64,000 bases of DNA from JBBDYH01 sp040901795 (GCA_040901795.1 JBBDYH010000148.1:7240-71239), one strand, 5' to 3'. Positions 36,008 to 44,473 are shown, numbered from the stretch's first letter. Numbers and translations: made by a program. Notes: generated by a model from the sequence alone, not told the origin.

Positions 36008-36514
36008 TTATCTGATCGCATACTCCAACGATACAGTGCCGGTGCTGGGATAGATTTTGTGTCCGGTCAATTTCAGCCTCGCCTGCGTCGCGGGAGGTGG
36101 AAAGAGCGGTATCCCACCGCCAAGGAGCACCGGAACGATACCCACTTCGACCGTATCGACAACTCCGGCTTCGAGCAGGCTTCGAAACAAGCCGCCGCCG
36201 AATAACCAGATATCCTTGCCCGGCCTGGCTCGCAGCGCGGCCAAGAATTCCTTCGGCCCCTCGGCAACGATCGTGACGTCGGGGTAGTCGGCCTGCTTGA
36301 GCGTCCGCGAAAAGACGTACGTCTTCAAGCCCATACCAACCCCCTCGCGTCCCAGAGTCTCGAACGTTCGGCGGCCGACAAGCGCTACATCAAACTCTCT
36401 AAACAGATCGCCGAAATCGATCTCCGGATCGATGATGATCCAATCCGCTTCGCCCTTTGGCCCTGCAATGTATCCGTCCAAGCTCATCGCGACCGCGTAG
36501 CGAACTCGTCGCAT
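36008..36514 (-). CDS. Dihydrofolate reductase family protein (RibD C-terminal-like)
   Basis: A 168-residue protein of the RibD C-terminal/DHFR-like reductase family. It begins RRVRYAVAMSLDGYIAGPKG, the family's standard start (A.SLDGyIAg). DVALVGRRTFETLG and the NADPH-binding GKDIWLFGGGLFRSLLEAGV follow, ending in a typical strand region (LKLTGHKIYPSTGTVSLEY). Such stand-alone proteins are NADPH-dependent reductases of unknown substrate; it is not classical FolA. Divergent from blaI, with 228 bases between them. Confidence 0.9.
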   Translation of the reverse strand: MRRVRYAVAMSLDGYIAGPKGEADWIIIDPEIDFGDLFREFDVALVGRRTFETLGREGVGMGLKTYVFSRTLKQADYPDVTIVAEGPKEFLAALRARPGKDIWLFGGGLFRSLLEAGVVDTVEVGIVPVLLGGGIPLFPPPATQARLKLTGHKIYPSTGTVSLEYAIR

Positions 36515-36584
36515 GGTGACCTCCGCGTACGTTGCCCATGCTGCCCTACATCGGCGAATATTGAATCACGGACGGAACTTCTGG

Positions 36585-36660
36585 TCAAACGTACGCTCCA
36601 GTACCCCAGTACGTCGTACTCCGTATTGCGCACTTCGTACTCCGTCCTTCATCTTTCGTC
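36585..36660. repeat. Phrase-like GTAC/ACTCCGTA repeats
   Basis: Units such as CAGTACGTCGTACTCCGTA and CACTTCGTACTCCGTCCTTC occupy this stretch. Related wording recurs at 39220-39262 and 63890-63945, always between genes. Confidence 0.5.
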
Positions 36661-36677
36661 TGTGTCGTAAACTGCCA

Positions 36678-36707
36678 TTGACCTTCGTTGACTTCCTACG
36701 TTATTAT
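36678..36707 (+). promoter_or_regulatory. Candidate blaI promoter
   Basis: TTGACC at 36678-36683 and TATTAT at 36702-36707 are separated by 18 bases and lie 36 bases upstream of the blaI ATG. The palindrome at 36712 falls at the expected transcription start. Confidence 0.5.
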
Positions 36708-36711
36708 GATG

Positions 36712-36728
36712 TACGTCGCAACGACGTA
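36712..36728. promoter_or_regulatory. Candidate BlaI operator (perfect 7-bp palindrome)
   Basis: TACGTCG-CAA-CGACGTA is a perfect 7-bp inverted repeat around a 3-base spacer, placed between the proposed -10 box and the ATG at 36743. BlaI/MecI repressors bind TACA-type dyads that overlap their own promoters, so autoregulation is likely. The assignment is inferred from position and symmetry. Confidence 0.5.
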
Positions 36729-36742
36729 GATAGAAAAGCCCT

Positions 36743-37150
36743 ATGAGCAAGCGCAAACCACTCCACGGCCTGGGTGAGCTGCAAGCCGAGGTGATGGAGA
36801 TCGTCTGGGCCAAGGGCGAAGCGACCGTCGCCGACGTGGTCGAGATCATCGCCCGCCGGCGGCCGGTCACTTACACCACCGTGCTTGTCGCCATGCAAAA
36901 GCTCACCCAAAAGGGCTGGCTCAAGCACAAGAGCGTTGGCCGCGCCTACGTGTATAGTCCGCGGCGATCCCGCGAACAGGTGCACGGGGGACTACTGAAG
37001 GACTTTCTTCGCTCCGCGTTTCGCGGCGATCCGCGGTTGCTGCTCTCGCAGCTTCTCGATGCCCAACCCATGAGCGCCGCAGAGCTGGACGATCTGCGGC
37101 GGCTCATCGAACAACGCAAAAAGGAGCTTGGCCGTGACTCAGCTTCTTAA
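36743..37150 (+). CDS. BlaI/MecI/CopY family transcriptional repressor
   Basis: A 135-residue winged-helix repressor. The DNA-binding domain covers about residues 8-80: LGELQAEVMEIVWAKGEATV, RRPVTYTTVLVAMQKLTQKG, then WLKHKSVGRAYVYSP. The C-terminal helix region (LLKDFLRSAFRGDPRLLLSQ) is the dimerisation part, which contains the cleavage site in BlaI/MecI. The gene overlaps the M56 peptidase-fusion gene by 17 bases, the usual blaI-blaR1 layout. The operator and promoter are visible upstream. Confidence 0.93.
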   Translation: MSKRKPLHGLGELQAEVMEIVWAKGEATVADVVEIIARRRPVTYTTVLVAMQKLTQKGWLKHKSVGRAYVYSPRRSREQVHGGLLKDFLRSAFRGDPRLLLSQLLDAQPMSAAELDDLRRLIEQRKKELGRDSAS

Positions 37151-39095
37151 CTGGCTGGCGGCCGACGGCTGGCCGCGGTTTGCGGCCGATGCCCTATGGC
37201 AATCGACGCTAATCGGGCTAATCGCCGCCGCGAGCATTCGCTGGATCGCCCGGCGCGCCCCGACTCGCGCCTGCCTATGCCTTACGGCAATCGCGGCCGC
37301 TGTGGCCCTACCGGTCGCCTCGGCGGCTGCGCGTTGGGCGGATTGGGGAGTTTTCCGGCGCACCGTTGTCATGGAAACCACGCGTGTCGCCGTCATAAGC
37401 CAAAGCCCGACTGCAACTAGGGAGGGACGAACGGGCCAAGCGACCGATGTATCCTTCGCATCGCACGAGCCGCTCCAAAGCTCCTCACGGCAATCGAAGT
37501 CGAAATCGTTCAGCGCGACAACCGCTTTTATTGTGGCATGGTGCGTAGCTTCTACTGCAATGTTGATACGGTTACTTGCCAGTGCCGTGCAAATTGGACA
37601 TTTGCTGCGGTCGGCAGTGACCTGCAATAACCGGTGCATCTTAGCAGCGGTAGGCCAGGCAGCCCTACGGCTTGGGATCCGAGCGCCACGTGTGCTCGTG
37701 AGCGAAACGGTGCAATTGCCCACGGTGTTCGCCTTCGGCCGCGGCATGGTTTTGTTGCCGCCGGACGATTTGCATTACACGAGAGCCGCTCAGGGTGCAT
37801 CGAGTGTGCATAGCCGCTGGTATGCGATCTTATGTCATGAACTGGGGCACGTACGCCGGCGCGACGGTTGGAATCGGTTGGCGATAGAGGCCGCGACGGC
37901 TCTATTGCCCTGGCAACCGCTCTTGTGGTGCTTGCGACGCCAGTTCCTGCGCAATGCTGAAGAGGCATGCGACGATTGGGCGGTGGCCAGCGGCGCCGAT
38001 CCAATCGAGTTTGCAACCGTACTGACAGAATATATCCCGACTGTTCCTCATCTACTTTTGGGAGCCTCGATTATGAGCATGGATGCGAAACACAGAATCC
38101 TGCGTTTACTTGCTTTACGCGCAACGCCGCGGCCACGAACGACGCGTTGGCAGTTGATGGCGATTATCCTCGTCGCTTGTGCTGTGGTCGCCGGCGTCTC
38201 GCTGGCACAACACGGCGACACCGAACAAGACAAGAAGGCCGATCGGTCAGCTTCCAGGCCGGACGCCAAAGCAGACAATTCCCACGAACGCAGCCGGCCC
38301 CAGTCGGAGGAGAAGTTCGTATACCGGCTGGAGCCGCCTGACATCGTCAAGATCCAGCCGTTGCGGTTGCTGCCGAAAGCGCCCCAGCGCATCGAAAAGC
38401 TCGACGTATTGGGTATCCAGGTTGACACTGTCTTGGCACAGTCCCACACTCGTCTGCTCTACGTCGTCTCGCCTGATGGCGACGTAAACCTGGGAGCCCT
38501 ATTCGGTCGGGTCCAAGTGGCCGGTCTGAGTGTCCATGAAGCGACCGACGAAATCGAAAAACATTTGCGCAAGCGGCTGCGTGAGCCAAAAGTGGCTCTT
38601 AGCATCGTTGAGAAAGCGAACACCGACGACATCGGTGGCATACACTCAATTGCGGTCGACGGGTATTTGAATCTTGGGGCCTATGGGCAAGTGTACGTCA
38701 GTGGCATGTCGATCGAAGAAGCGCGGGAGGCGATTGAGAAGAGATTGAGCAAACACTTCGAAAGACCCACCGTCTCGATGGAGATCTTTGCATACAACAG
38801 CAAGGTTTACTACGTGATTCTCGAAGGTGGGCCACAGGAGGATCACCTTCATCGGTTCCCCTGGACCGGCAACGAAACCGTCCTGGACGCGATCGCACAG
38901 TGCAGTCTGCGAATGAAGCCGCCGGTACGAATTTGGATCAGCCGCAAAAACCCGAAAGGCGCCAACGAGTTCGAGCAATTGCCGGTCGATTGGCAGCAGC
39001 TTTTGCAAGACGCCCACGCCTACAAGATCTTCCCGGGCGATCGAGTCTACATTCACGGCGCTGAGTTGCTCGACCAACGCCCTGTCGGTCGCTAA
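37134..39095 (+). CDS. BlaR1-type M56 metallopeptidase fused to a Wza-like polysaccharide export domain
   Basis: The protein has 653 residues from the GTG at 37134, preceded by AAGGAG at ideal spacing; a TTG at 37128 is less likely. The N-terminal part has BlaR1-like membrane helices and the zinc protease motif CHELGHVRRRDGW (HELGH at 235-239), with EEACDDWAVASG near 276. A further helix, WQLMAIILVACAVVAGVSLA, lies near 340. After a charged linker, a polysaccharide biosynthesis/export (Wza-like) module begins YRLEPPDIVKIQPLRLLP near 397. Two SLBB-like strands follow (VSPDGDVNLGALFGRVQVAG and AVDGYLNLGAYGQVYVSGMS), then KIFPGDRVYIHG. The penicillin-binding sensor domain of BlaR1 is absent. A cell-envelope sensor that cleaves BlaI is likely. 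Confidence 0.85.
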   Translation: MTQLLNWLAADGWPRFAADALWQSTLIGLIAAASIRWIARRAPTRACLCLTAIAAAVALPVASAAARWADWGVFRRTVVMETTRVAVISQSPTATREGRTGQATDVSFASHEPLQSSSRQSKSKSFSATTAFIVAWCVASTAMLIRLLASAVQIGHLLRSAVTCNNRCILAAVGQAALRLGIRAPRVLVSETVQLPTVFAFGRGMVLLPPDDLHYTRAAQGASSVHSRWYAILCHELGHVRRRDGWNRLAIEAATALLPWQPLLWCLRRQFLRNAEEACDDWAVASGADPIEFATVLTEYIPTVPHLLLGASIMSMDAKHRILRLLALRATPRPRTTRWQLMAIILVACAVVAGVSLAQHGDTEQDKKADRSASRPDAKADNSHERSRPQSEEKFVYRLEPPDIVKIQPLRLLPKAPQRIEKLDVLGIQVDTVLAQSHTRLLYVVSPDGDVNLGALFGRVQVAGLSVHEATDEIEKHLRKRLREPKVALSIVEKANTDDIGGIHSIAVDGYLNLGAYGQVYVSGMSIEEAREAIEKRLSKHFERPTVSMEIFAYNSKVYYVILEGGPQEDHLHRFPWTGNETVLDAIAQCSLRMKPPVRIWISRKNPKGANEFEQLPVDWQQLLQDAHAYKIFPGDRVYIHGAELLDQRPVGR

Positions 39096-39648
39096 TTCAC
39101 TTCGCCCAGCGGCCGGCGCTGGTCTGTTTTTGACCAGGCGCTTGAAATTGTGCCAACGGATCGGTAAAGTGTACGGATGATCAAATACCGATAGGCGGAA
39201 ATGATTGCATTCCGCCAGCGTGCTCCGTACCCGCTTGCACTCGGTACCGCGTACTTCGTCGTCCGCGGATTCACGCCAAAATCAAGTCGTATCCACCGGT
39301 TCTCAGTTTCAGCTCACCCATGAAACATCGCCCAGCGCCAAGAAATCACCACCCTCCCACGCTTGCCCCGAATTCACATCCTCTTACTAACGATGGCCTT
39401 ATGGTTTTCGTCCGCCGGCAAACCGTTCGACTTTCTGGCGCTTGACCCCCCCCTCTGCGTTTTTTTATACGCGCGCCAAAAAGTCGTTTCCGTCATTGCC
39501 CATCCAAGCATGCCGCAACAATCATCCCCGTATCTCTCCGCCATCCCCCTTATCCCCTCATTGATTTGACCGCCTCCTGCGCCTCCAGTAGCTTGGTGGT
39601 CGTTGCCCGCCATTCTGCTACGGTTTTCCTTACTCCGCGAGGTCGCTG
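39096..39648. other. Gap after the BlaR1-Wza gene, no gene seen
   Basis: A stem GCGCTGGTC/GACCAGgCGC with a TGTTTTT loop at 39116-39142 could terminate the upstream operon, although no T run follows. Phrase-like GTACTTCG wording occupies 39220-39262. A cytosine run and TTTTTTT lie near 39449-39467. No convincing reading frame was found; this region should hold the promoter of the TIM-barrel gene. Confidence 0.4.
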
Positions 39649-40707
39649 ATGGAACCCGCCTCCGCAAATCAAACACAATTCTCCCCGTCTGCCGGTCCCT
39701 TCGGCGCTTTATCCCGCCGCGAGGTGATTACCACCGCGTTGGCCGTTGGACCTACCGCGGCCTTGGCGTCGCTGGCCTCCGCTCAGGACGCGAAGAGCGA
39801 ACCCCGCCCACAAGCCAGCGCCCTTCGCGGTTCGCCGATCGTCTACAACATGAAGAAGTCGATCAATCAGTGGGCGTTCCCCTATCCCGACCGGATGACG
39901 CTGGAGGAATGCCTATCGCTGGCCAAGCGAGCCGGCTTCGACGGCATCGAGCTCAACTACGACCTCGACAACGACTTGTCGCCCAAATCGGGCGCCAAGG
40001 AGTATCGCGCCATCCGCCGCATGGCCGAAGCCATCGGCATCCAGATCAGCGGACTCTGCAGTTTCCTCTTCTGGCCCTATCCGCTGACCAGCAACGAACC
40101 CGCGAAACGTAAGCGCGGACTGGAGTTGGCCGGCCTGATGGCTCAGGCGGCGCACGAGCTGGGCGTCGAGAATCTGTTGGTCGTGCCGGGCGCCGTGCAC
40201 ATCCCCTGGCGGACCGATCACGACCCGGTGCCCAACGATGTCTGCGACCAGCGTGCCCGGGAAGCCATCGGCTCGCTCGTCAAACAGGCGGAAAAGCTCA
40301 ACGTCTCGCTCAACATTGAGAACATCTTCTTCAATGGCTACCTAATGACGCCGATGGAGATGAACGATTTCGTCGATAGCTTCCAGAGCGAGCACGTCCG
40401 CGTGCATTTCGACACCGGCAACATCGCGATCTTCCAGTACCCTGAGCACTGGGTTCCGATCCTTGGTCAGCGGATCAAGAACATCCACTTCAAGGAGTTC
40501 ACCAAGAAGGGGACCGACTACTCGCTGGAAACGTTCCGGCCGCTGCTGGACGGCACCACCAACTGGCCCGCGGTCATGGAGGCGCTCGACAAGGTCGGCT
40601 ACCGCGATTACTTAACGTTCGAGTATTTTCATCCGTACCCGCACTATCCCGAGGCCTTGATCTATCAAACGTCCGATTCCCTGGATCGGATGTTAGGGAG
40701 GAAGTAG
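39649..40707 (+). CDS. Exported xylose-isomerase-like TIM-barrel (hydroxypyruvate isomerase-type) protein
   Basis: A 352-residue protein with a Tat-like leader: LSRREVITTALAVGPTAALA (about residues 22-41), ending near SAQDA. The barrel matches the AP endonuclease family 2/xylose isomerase-like superfamily: FDGIELNYDLDND, GIQISGLCSFLFW, LNVSLNIENIFFNG (metal Glu), VRVHFDTGNIAIFQYPEHWV (Asp/His), IKNIHFKEF and DYLTFEYFHPYPHY (Glu). Metal-dependent sugar isomerisation or epimerisation is expected. It is immediately followed by the sialidase-like gene, two bases away. Confidence 0.88.
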   Translation: MEPASANQTQFSPSAGPFGALSRREVITTALAVGPTAALASLASAQDAKSEPRPQASALRGSPIVYNMKKSINQWAFPYPDRMTLEECLSLAKRAGFDGIELNYDLDNDLSPKSGAKEYRAIRRMAEAIGIQISGLCSFLFWPYPLTSNEPAKRKRGLELAGLMAQAAHELGVENLLVVPGAVHIPWRTDHDPVPNDVCDQRAREAIGSLVKQAEKLNVSLNIENIFFNGYLMTPMEMNDFVDSFQSEHVRVHFDTGNIAIFQYPEHWVPILGQRIKNIHFKEFTKKGTDYSLETFRPLLDGTTNWPAVMEALDKVGYRDYLTFEYFHPYPHYPEALIYQTSDSLDRMLGRK

Positions 40708-40709
40708 CA

Positions 40710-41924
40710 ATGAGTCTGAAATCTCCTCGCTCCCGTGCCGGTCAGCGGCGCGTCGATCTAGCAGGCACACTCCGGGACGTGGGACAGACATTCCTGTCTG
40801 CCAAACAAGGCTGGCAAGAATGCCAGCCCCACGGCGCATGCTGGGCGATGCTTGCTGCGCTGATCGTCTGCGTTGGCGTCAGCCCAGCCCTCGCCGCCGA
40901 CCCTCCCTCCCCCAACCGCGCCGGGATCGTTAAGAGCCAATTCATCTACGAAAAAGCCCCCTTCCCCGAATGTCACGCCTCGACGATTGTCGAGTCCAAC
41001 GGCGGCGTCGCCTCCGCCTGGTTCGGCGGCACCGAAGAGGGCAACCGCGACGTAGGTATCTGGCTTTCGCGCTATGTCGACGACCGCTGGACCGCGCCAG
41101 TCGAAGTCGCCAACGGCATCGATGCTCAAAACGCCGCCGACAAGCAAACGAAGCGCTACCCCTGTTGGAATCCCGTCCTCTTCCAGCCGCGCGAAGGGCC
41201 GCTAATGCTCGCTTACAAGGTCGGCCCAAGTCCTAGCACGTGGTGGGGGATGCTCATCACTTCCGACGGCGGCGGAAAGACGTGGTCGCAACCACGGCGA
41301 TTGCCCGAGGGCATCCTGGGCCCAATCAAAAACAAACCCGTCCAGCTTGCCAGCGGCGAAATCCTCGCGGGATCGAGTTCGGAGCATAAAGGCTGGCGCG
41401 TTCACTTCGAGCGAACCAGCGACGGCGGCAAGACCTGGCAGGCGACCGCGCCGGTGAACGATGGCAAGACGATCGGAGCGATTCAGCCCAGCATTCTGCT
41501 CCACGGGCAGGACCGGCTGCAAGCCATCGGCCGCTCGCAACAGCGGCGGATCTTTGAGATCTGGTCGAACGACGCCGGCCGCACCTGGGGCGAGATGTCG
41601 CTCACCACGCTCCCCAATCCCAATTCGGGCATCGACGCGGTCACCTTGGCCGACGGTCGGCATGTACTCGTATACAATCACACACTGCGCGGCCGCAGTC
41701 CCTTGAACGTCGCGGTATCAAAGGACGGCAAACAGTGGCAAACCGCCGTGGTGCTCGAAGATCAGCCGGGCGAATATTCGTATCCAGCCGTCATTCAATC
41801 CAGCGACGGGTTGGTTCACGTGACCTACACCTGGAAGCGCCAACGTGTCCGCCACGTCGTCCTCGATCCATCGAAGTTTGAATTGCGGCCGCTGGAGAAT
41901 GGCAACTGGCCGCGGCAACTGTAG
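40710..41924 (+). CDS. Exported sialidase/BNR-repeat family protein, repeat-coded N-terminus
   Basis: A 404-residue protein starting at the ATG at 40710, which has a strong AGGGAGGAAG Shine-Dalgarno upstream. The hydrophobic signal stretch AMLAALIVCVGVSPALAA comes only at about residues 46-63; an ATG at 40848 would begin directly at it. The extra N-region includes a 54-bp palindromic repeat read as VGQTFLSAKQGWQECQPH. The mature part is a six-bladed propeller of the sialidase-like type with Asp boxes TSDGGGKTWSQ, TSDGGKTWQA and SNDAGRTWGE. The stop codon TAG is the first part of a downstream REP element. Substrate unknown. Confidence 0.85.
   Translation: MSLKSPRSRAGQRRVDLAGTLRDVGQTFLSAKQGWQECQPHGACWAMLAALIVCVGVSPALAADPPSPNRAGIVKSQFIYEKAPFPECHASTIVESNGGVASAWFGGTEEGNRDVGIWLSRYVDDRWTAPVEVANGIDAQNAADKQTKRYPCWNPVLFQPREGPLMLAYKVGPSPSTWWGMLITSDGGGKTWSQPRRLPEGILGPIKNKPVQLASGEILAGSSSEHKGWRVHFERTSDGGKTWQATAPVNDGKTIGAIQPSILLHGQDRLQAIGRSQQRRIFEIWSNDAGRTWGEMSLTTLPNPNSGIDAVTLADGRHVLVYNHTLRGRSPLNVAVSKDGKQWQTAVVLEDQPGEYSYPAVIQSSDGLVHVTYTWKRQRVRHVVLDPSKFELRPLENGNWPRQL
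40779..40832. repeat. 54-bp in-frame palindromic repeat inside the sialidase-like gene
   Basis: The block opens GTGGGACAGACATTCCTGTC and closes with CCCCAC. Its second half, GGCTGGCAagaaTGCCAGCC, is a perfect 8-bp stem. Outer GTGGG/CCCAC match. The length is divisible by three, so the frame is kept. Confidence 0.8.
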
Positions 41925-42018
41925 GGAACGGCCGAAGCTTGCCCGCCGTGGCGGGTGCCCTTCCGTTGGGCAAGTCGATATAGCAACGCCGAATCGCCAC
42001 AGAGGGCGTTCCCTACAG
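41919..42018. mobile_element. Non-autonomous REP/REPIN element (about 100 bp)
   Basis: The element starts CTGTAGGGAACGGCCGAAGC and ends GGGCGTTCCCTACAGA, so its termini are inverted and match the RAYT-flanking repeats. Inside lies a GCCCGCC/GGCGGG hairpin. It is the same element as 48071-48186 in the opposite orientation. The TAG of its first end is the stop codon of the sialidase-like gene. Confidence 0.75.
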
Positions 42019-42055
42019 ACCAGGCAATTGGTCAAGATCTTTCTCGGAGACACCC

Positions 42056-43423
42056 ATGAACCATCCGACGTCCAACCGCCGCCAATTCCTGCAATCCACC
42101 GGCGCCCTCGCCGCCGGGACCGCCATCACAGCTTATTTCTTTGCAACGCAAAAGACGCTCGCCCAGGAATCCAAATCCGCCAACGATCGTCCCCACATCG
42201 GCCAGATCGGCTGCGGTGGGCAAGGCAATGGGATTACACGGGGCGCCGCGCGGTTTGGGGAAGTCGTCGCCGTCTGCGATGTCGATCGCCAGCATGCTGA
42301 GCAGGCGAAGGCGCGACAAGGCCGCGGTAAGGCGGAGATGTTCGAAGACTATCGCAAGCTGCTCGATCGCAAAGACATCGACGTCGTCACCATCGGCACG
42401 CCCGACCATTGGCACACCAAGATCGCCATTGAGGCAATGCAGGCCGGCAAGGACATGTACTGCGAAAAGCCGCTGACGCTGACCGTCGACGAAGGCAAGC
42501 TGATCTGCCGCGTCGCGAAAGAGACGAAGCGCGTTTTCCAGGTCGGCACGCAGCAGCGCAGCGACGGACCGTTTGCCAAGGCGGTCGCACTCTGCCGCGA
42601 AGGGCGGCTAGGAAAAATTAACCGCATCGTAGTCGCCATCGGCGGTGGCGAGCGAGGCGGGCCCTTCAAGAAGCAGGAGCCGCCGCCACACCTCAATTGG
42701 GAAATGTGGCTCGGCCAGGCCCCATTGGTTGAATACATCCCACAGCGTTGCCATGCCCAGTTTCGCTGGTGGTTCGAATACTCCGGCGGCAAGATGACCG
42801 ATTGGGGCGCGCACCATGTTGATATTGCCCATTGGGCGCTGGGCGCCGACGACACTTCGCCCGTTTCGTTTGACGGTAAGGCGGAGTTCCCGGTGCCTTT
42901 CAGCAACGGCTATCCGACCGTCGACGACGCCTACAACACCGCGACGCAGTTTGAGATCCATACGAAGTTCGCCGACGGCACGGAGCTGGTCATCACCGAT
43001 CGGATCGGCAAGCACTACGAGACCAGCATCCCGGAAAAGATTCTCGATCGCGGCAACGGCGTCTTGATCTACGGCGAGAAGAGCGATCTTTTCGTCAACC
43101 GCGACGGGCGCCGACTGTCGGGCCAAGCGGTCGACGAAGAAAAGGAAAACCCGTTGCCTGAGGATGCCATTGCTAAGGTTCGCAAGGGCGCCAAGCGCGG
43201 CCACATGGAAGACTTCTTCGACTGCGTGAAGACTCGCAAGACGCCGGTCTCCGATGTCTTCTCACACCACCGTGTGATGACGACCTGCCACCTGGCGAAC
43301 ATTTGCATCCGGCTCGGACGTCCGCTCAAGTGGGACCCCGAGAAAGAGCAGATCGTCGGCGACGAGGACGCCAACGGCTGGATCAAGCGCGAACAGCGCA
43401 AAGGATACGAAATCAAGGTTTGA
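42056..43423 (+). CDS. Tat-exported Gfo/Idh/MocA family oxidoreductase
   Basis: A 455-residue protein with a twin-arginine leader (NRRQFLQSTGALAAGTAITA, about residues 6-25). The Rossmann region is IGQIGCGGQGNGITRGAARF. The conserved motif is CEKPLTLTVDEGKLICRVA. The family's C-terminal domain shows WGAHHVDIAHWALGADDTSP and RGHMEDFFDCVKTRKTPVSD. Tat export means it folds with cofactor before crossing the membrane. It follows the sialidase-like and TIM-barrel genes, both also exported, which suggests joint carbohydrate processing. Its 3' end overlaps the convergent neighbour by 11 bases. Confidence 0.9.
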   Translation: MNHPTSNRRQFLQSTGALAAGTAITAYFFATQKTLAQESKSANDRPHIGQIGCGGQGNGITRGAARFGEVVAVCDVDRQHAEQAKARQGRGKAEMFEDYRKLLDRKDIDVVTIGTPDHWHTKIAIEAMQAGKDMYCEKPLTLTVDEGKLICRVAKETKRVFQVGTQQRSDGPFAKAVALCREGRLGKINRIVVAIGGGERGGPFKKQEPPPHLNWEMWLGQAPLVEYIPQRCHAQFRWWFEYSGGKMTDWGAHHVDIAHWALGADDTSPVSFDGKAEFPVPFSNGYPTVDDAYNTATQFEIHTKFADGTELVITDRIGKHYETSIPEKILDRGNGVLIYGEKSDLFVNRDGRRLSGQAVDEEKENPLPEDAIAKVRKGAKRGHMEDFFDCVKTRKTPVSDVFSHHRVMTTCHLANICIRLGRPLKWDPEKEQIVGDEDANGWIKREQRKGYEIKV

Positions 43424-44441
43424 TCTCGTCCACCGTCCCGAGTCGGTACGTCGTCGTCCACGACATCGACTGGGCTGGACCAAGGTCGACGTTCACGAAC
43501 GGCTCCGGACAGATCGCCGTCGACGTCACCCACAGCCGCAGCTCCGAAACATCGAAATGGTGCGCGATCACCATTCGCCCGCCCGTGCGGCGATTGGTGA
43601 TCGTGATGTCGAACGAAGGTCGTAAGGCAAACCCTCCCCCCAGTTCCGCGACGCGCTTCGGCTGTCCTTTGAAGTAGATCATCAATGGTTTTTCGACTTT
43701 GTCAGTGAACGTCAATCGCCGCCCATCAAACCTGGCCGGCCCCTCGACCTCGGCCTGCAGATCTTCGCTCAGCTCCAGCTCGTACGATGGCCCGATCAGC
43801 TCGTCGTCGATGCGGATGAAGTTGTGGTTGTAGCTGGCGGTTTTGATGTCCTTGCCCTCGATGTTTTTGAGCGTGCGCTCGATTTCAAACGCGGGTTGGT
43901 CGTCGACCAGTCGCATGGACTTGTTATAGCGATAACCCCAATCAACATCCGTGCGGAGCTCGTGCTGGAATGAAACAGATTGGCCGCGGCCGCCCGAGGA
44001 ATGTGACCAACGACCCGCGTCGAGCACCGGATACTTCGTCGAAAAGTGATACGGCTTGTCATCGATCCGCCGCAGCAATCCCACGCCGATTTTCAGAAAT
44101 GGTTCGCCCGCCTTGGCGCGCTCGTAACCGGGCGGGTTCTGAATGCCGAACTCGTCCGTTGGGCCCACGCCATGCTCGAAGTTTGTCGGATCGTGCGGCG
44201 TTCGCCACAAGCCGAAGAACGTATGGCCGCGGTATTTCGCCTGGGCAATGTGCCCTGCCCAGTCGAACCGCGTGCCGCGATAAAACCCCTTCACCGCATC
44301 GACGAGCATCACTGTGACGCGCGTGCCCGTGTCATTGCGCAGGACGCGATGAGGGTAGTCGGTAGGATCGTCGGACGAGCGGGCCGAGGGAACGCAGACA
44401 AACGCCCAGGCGACGCATGCAATAAGAATGAAATGTCTCAT
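43413..44441 (-). CDS. Exported hypothetical protein (galactose-mutarotase-like)
   Basis: The protein has 342 residues from the ATG at 44441, where a signal peptide begins (RHFILIACVAWAFVCVPSAR); the longer frame to 44561 reads the end of the sulfatase gene. The body is beta-rich with paired charged motifs (FFGLWRTPHDPTNF, FSTKYPVLDAGRW, SYNHNFIRIDDELIGPSYEL, IAHHFDVSELRLWVTSTAIC). This resembles aldose-epimerase-like or carbohydrate-binding sandwich proteins of planctomycetes. I do not recognise a precise family. It follows the sulfatase gene on the same strand by 32 bases, so it may be part of the same operon. Confidence 0.65.
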   Translation of the reverse strand: MRHFILIACVAWAFVCVPSARSSDDPTDYPHRVLRNDTGTRVTVMLVDAVKGFYRGTRFDWAGHIAQAKYRGHTFFGLWRTPHDPTNFEHGVGPTDEFGIQNPPGYERAKAGEPFLKIGVGLLRRIDDKPYHFSTKYPVLDAGRWSHSSGGRGQSVSFQHELRTDVDWGYRYNKSMRLVDDQPAFEIERTLKNIEGKDIKTASYNHNFIRIDDELIGPSYELELSEDLQAEVEGPARFDGRRLTFTDKVEKPLMIYFKGQPKRVAELGGGFALRPSFDITITNRRTGGRMVIAHHFDVSELRLWVTSTAICPEPFVNVDLGPAQSMSWTTTYRLGTVDEIKP

Positions 44442-44473
44442 AAATGTTCGTGTCGGCAACGAGTTGTTGGCGG

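Noticed and set aside
39116..39142. Rho-independent terminator after the BlaR1-Wza gene
   Set aside because: The stem is good but has a bulge and no T tract follows, so it is mentioned only in the gap entry.
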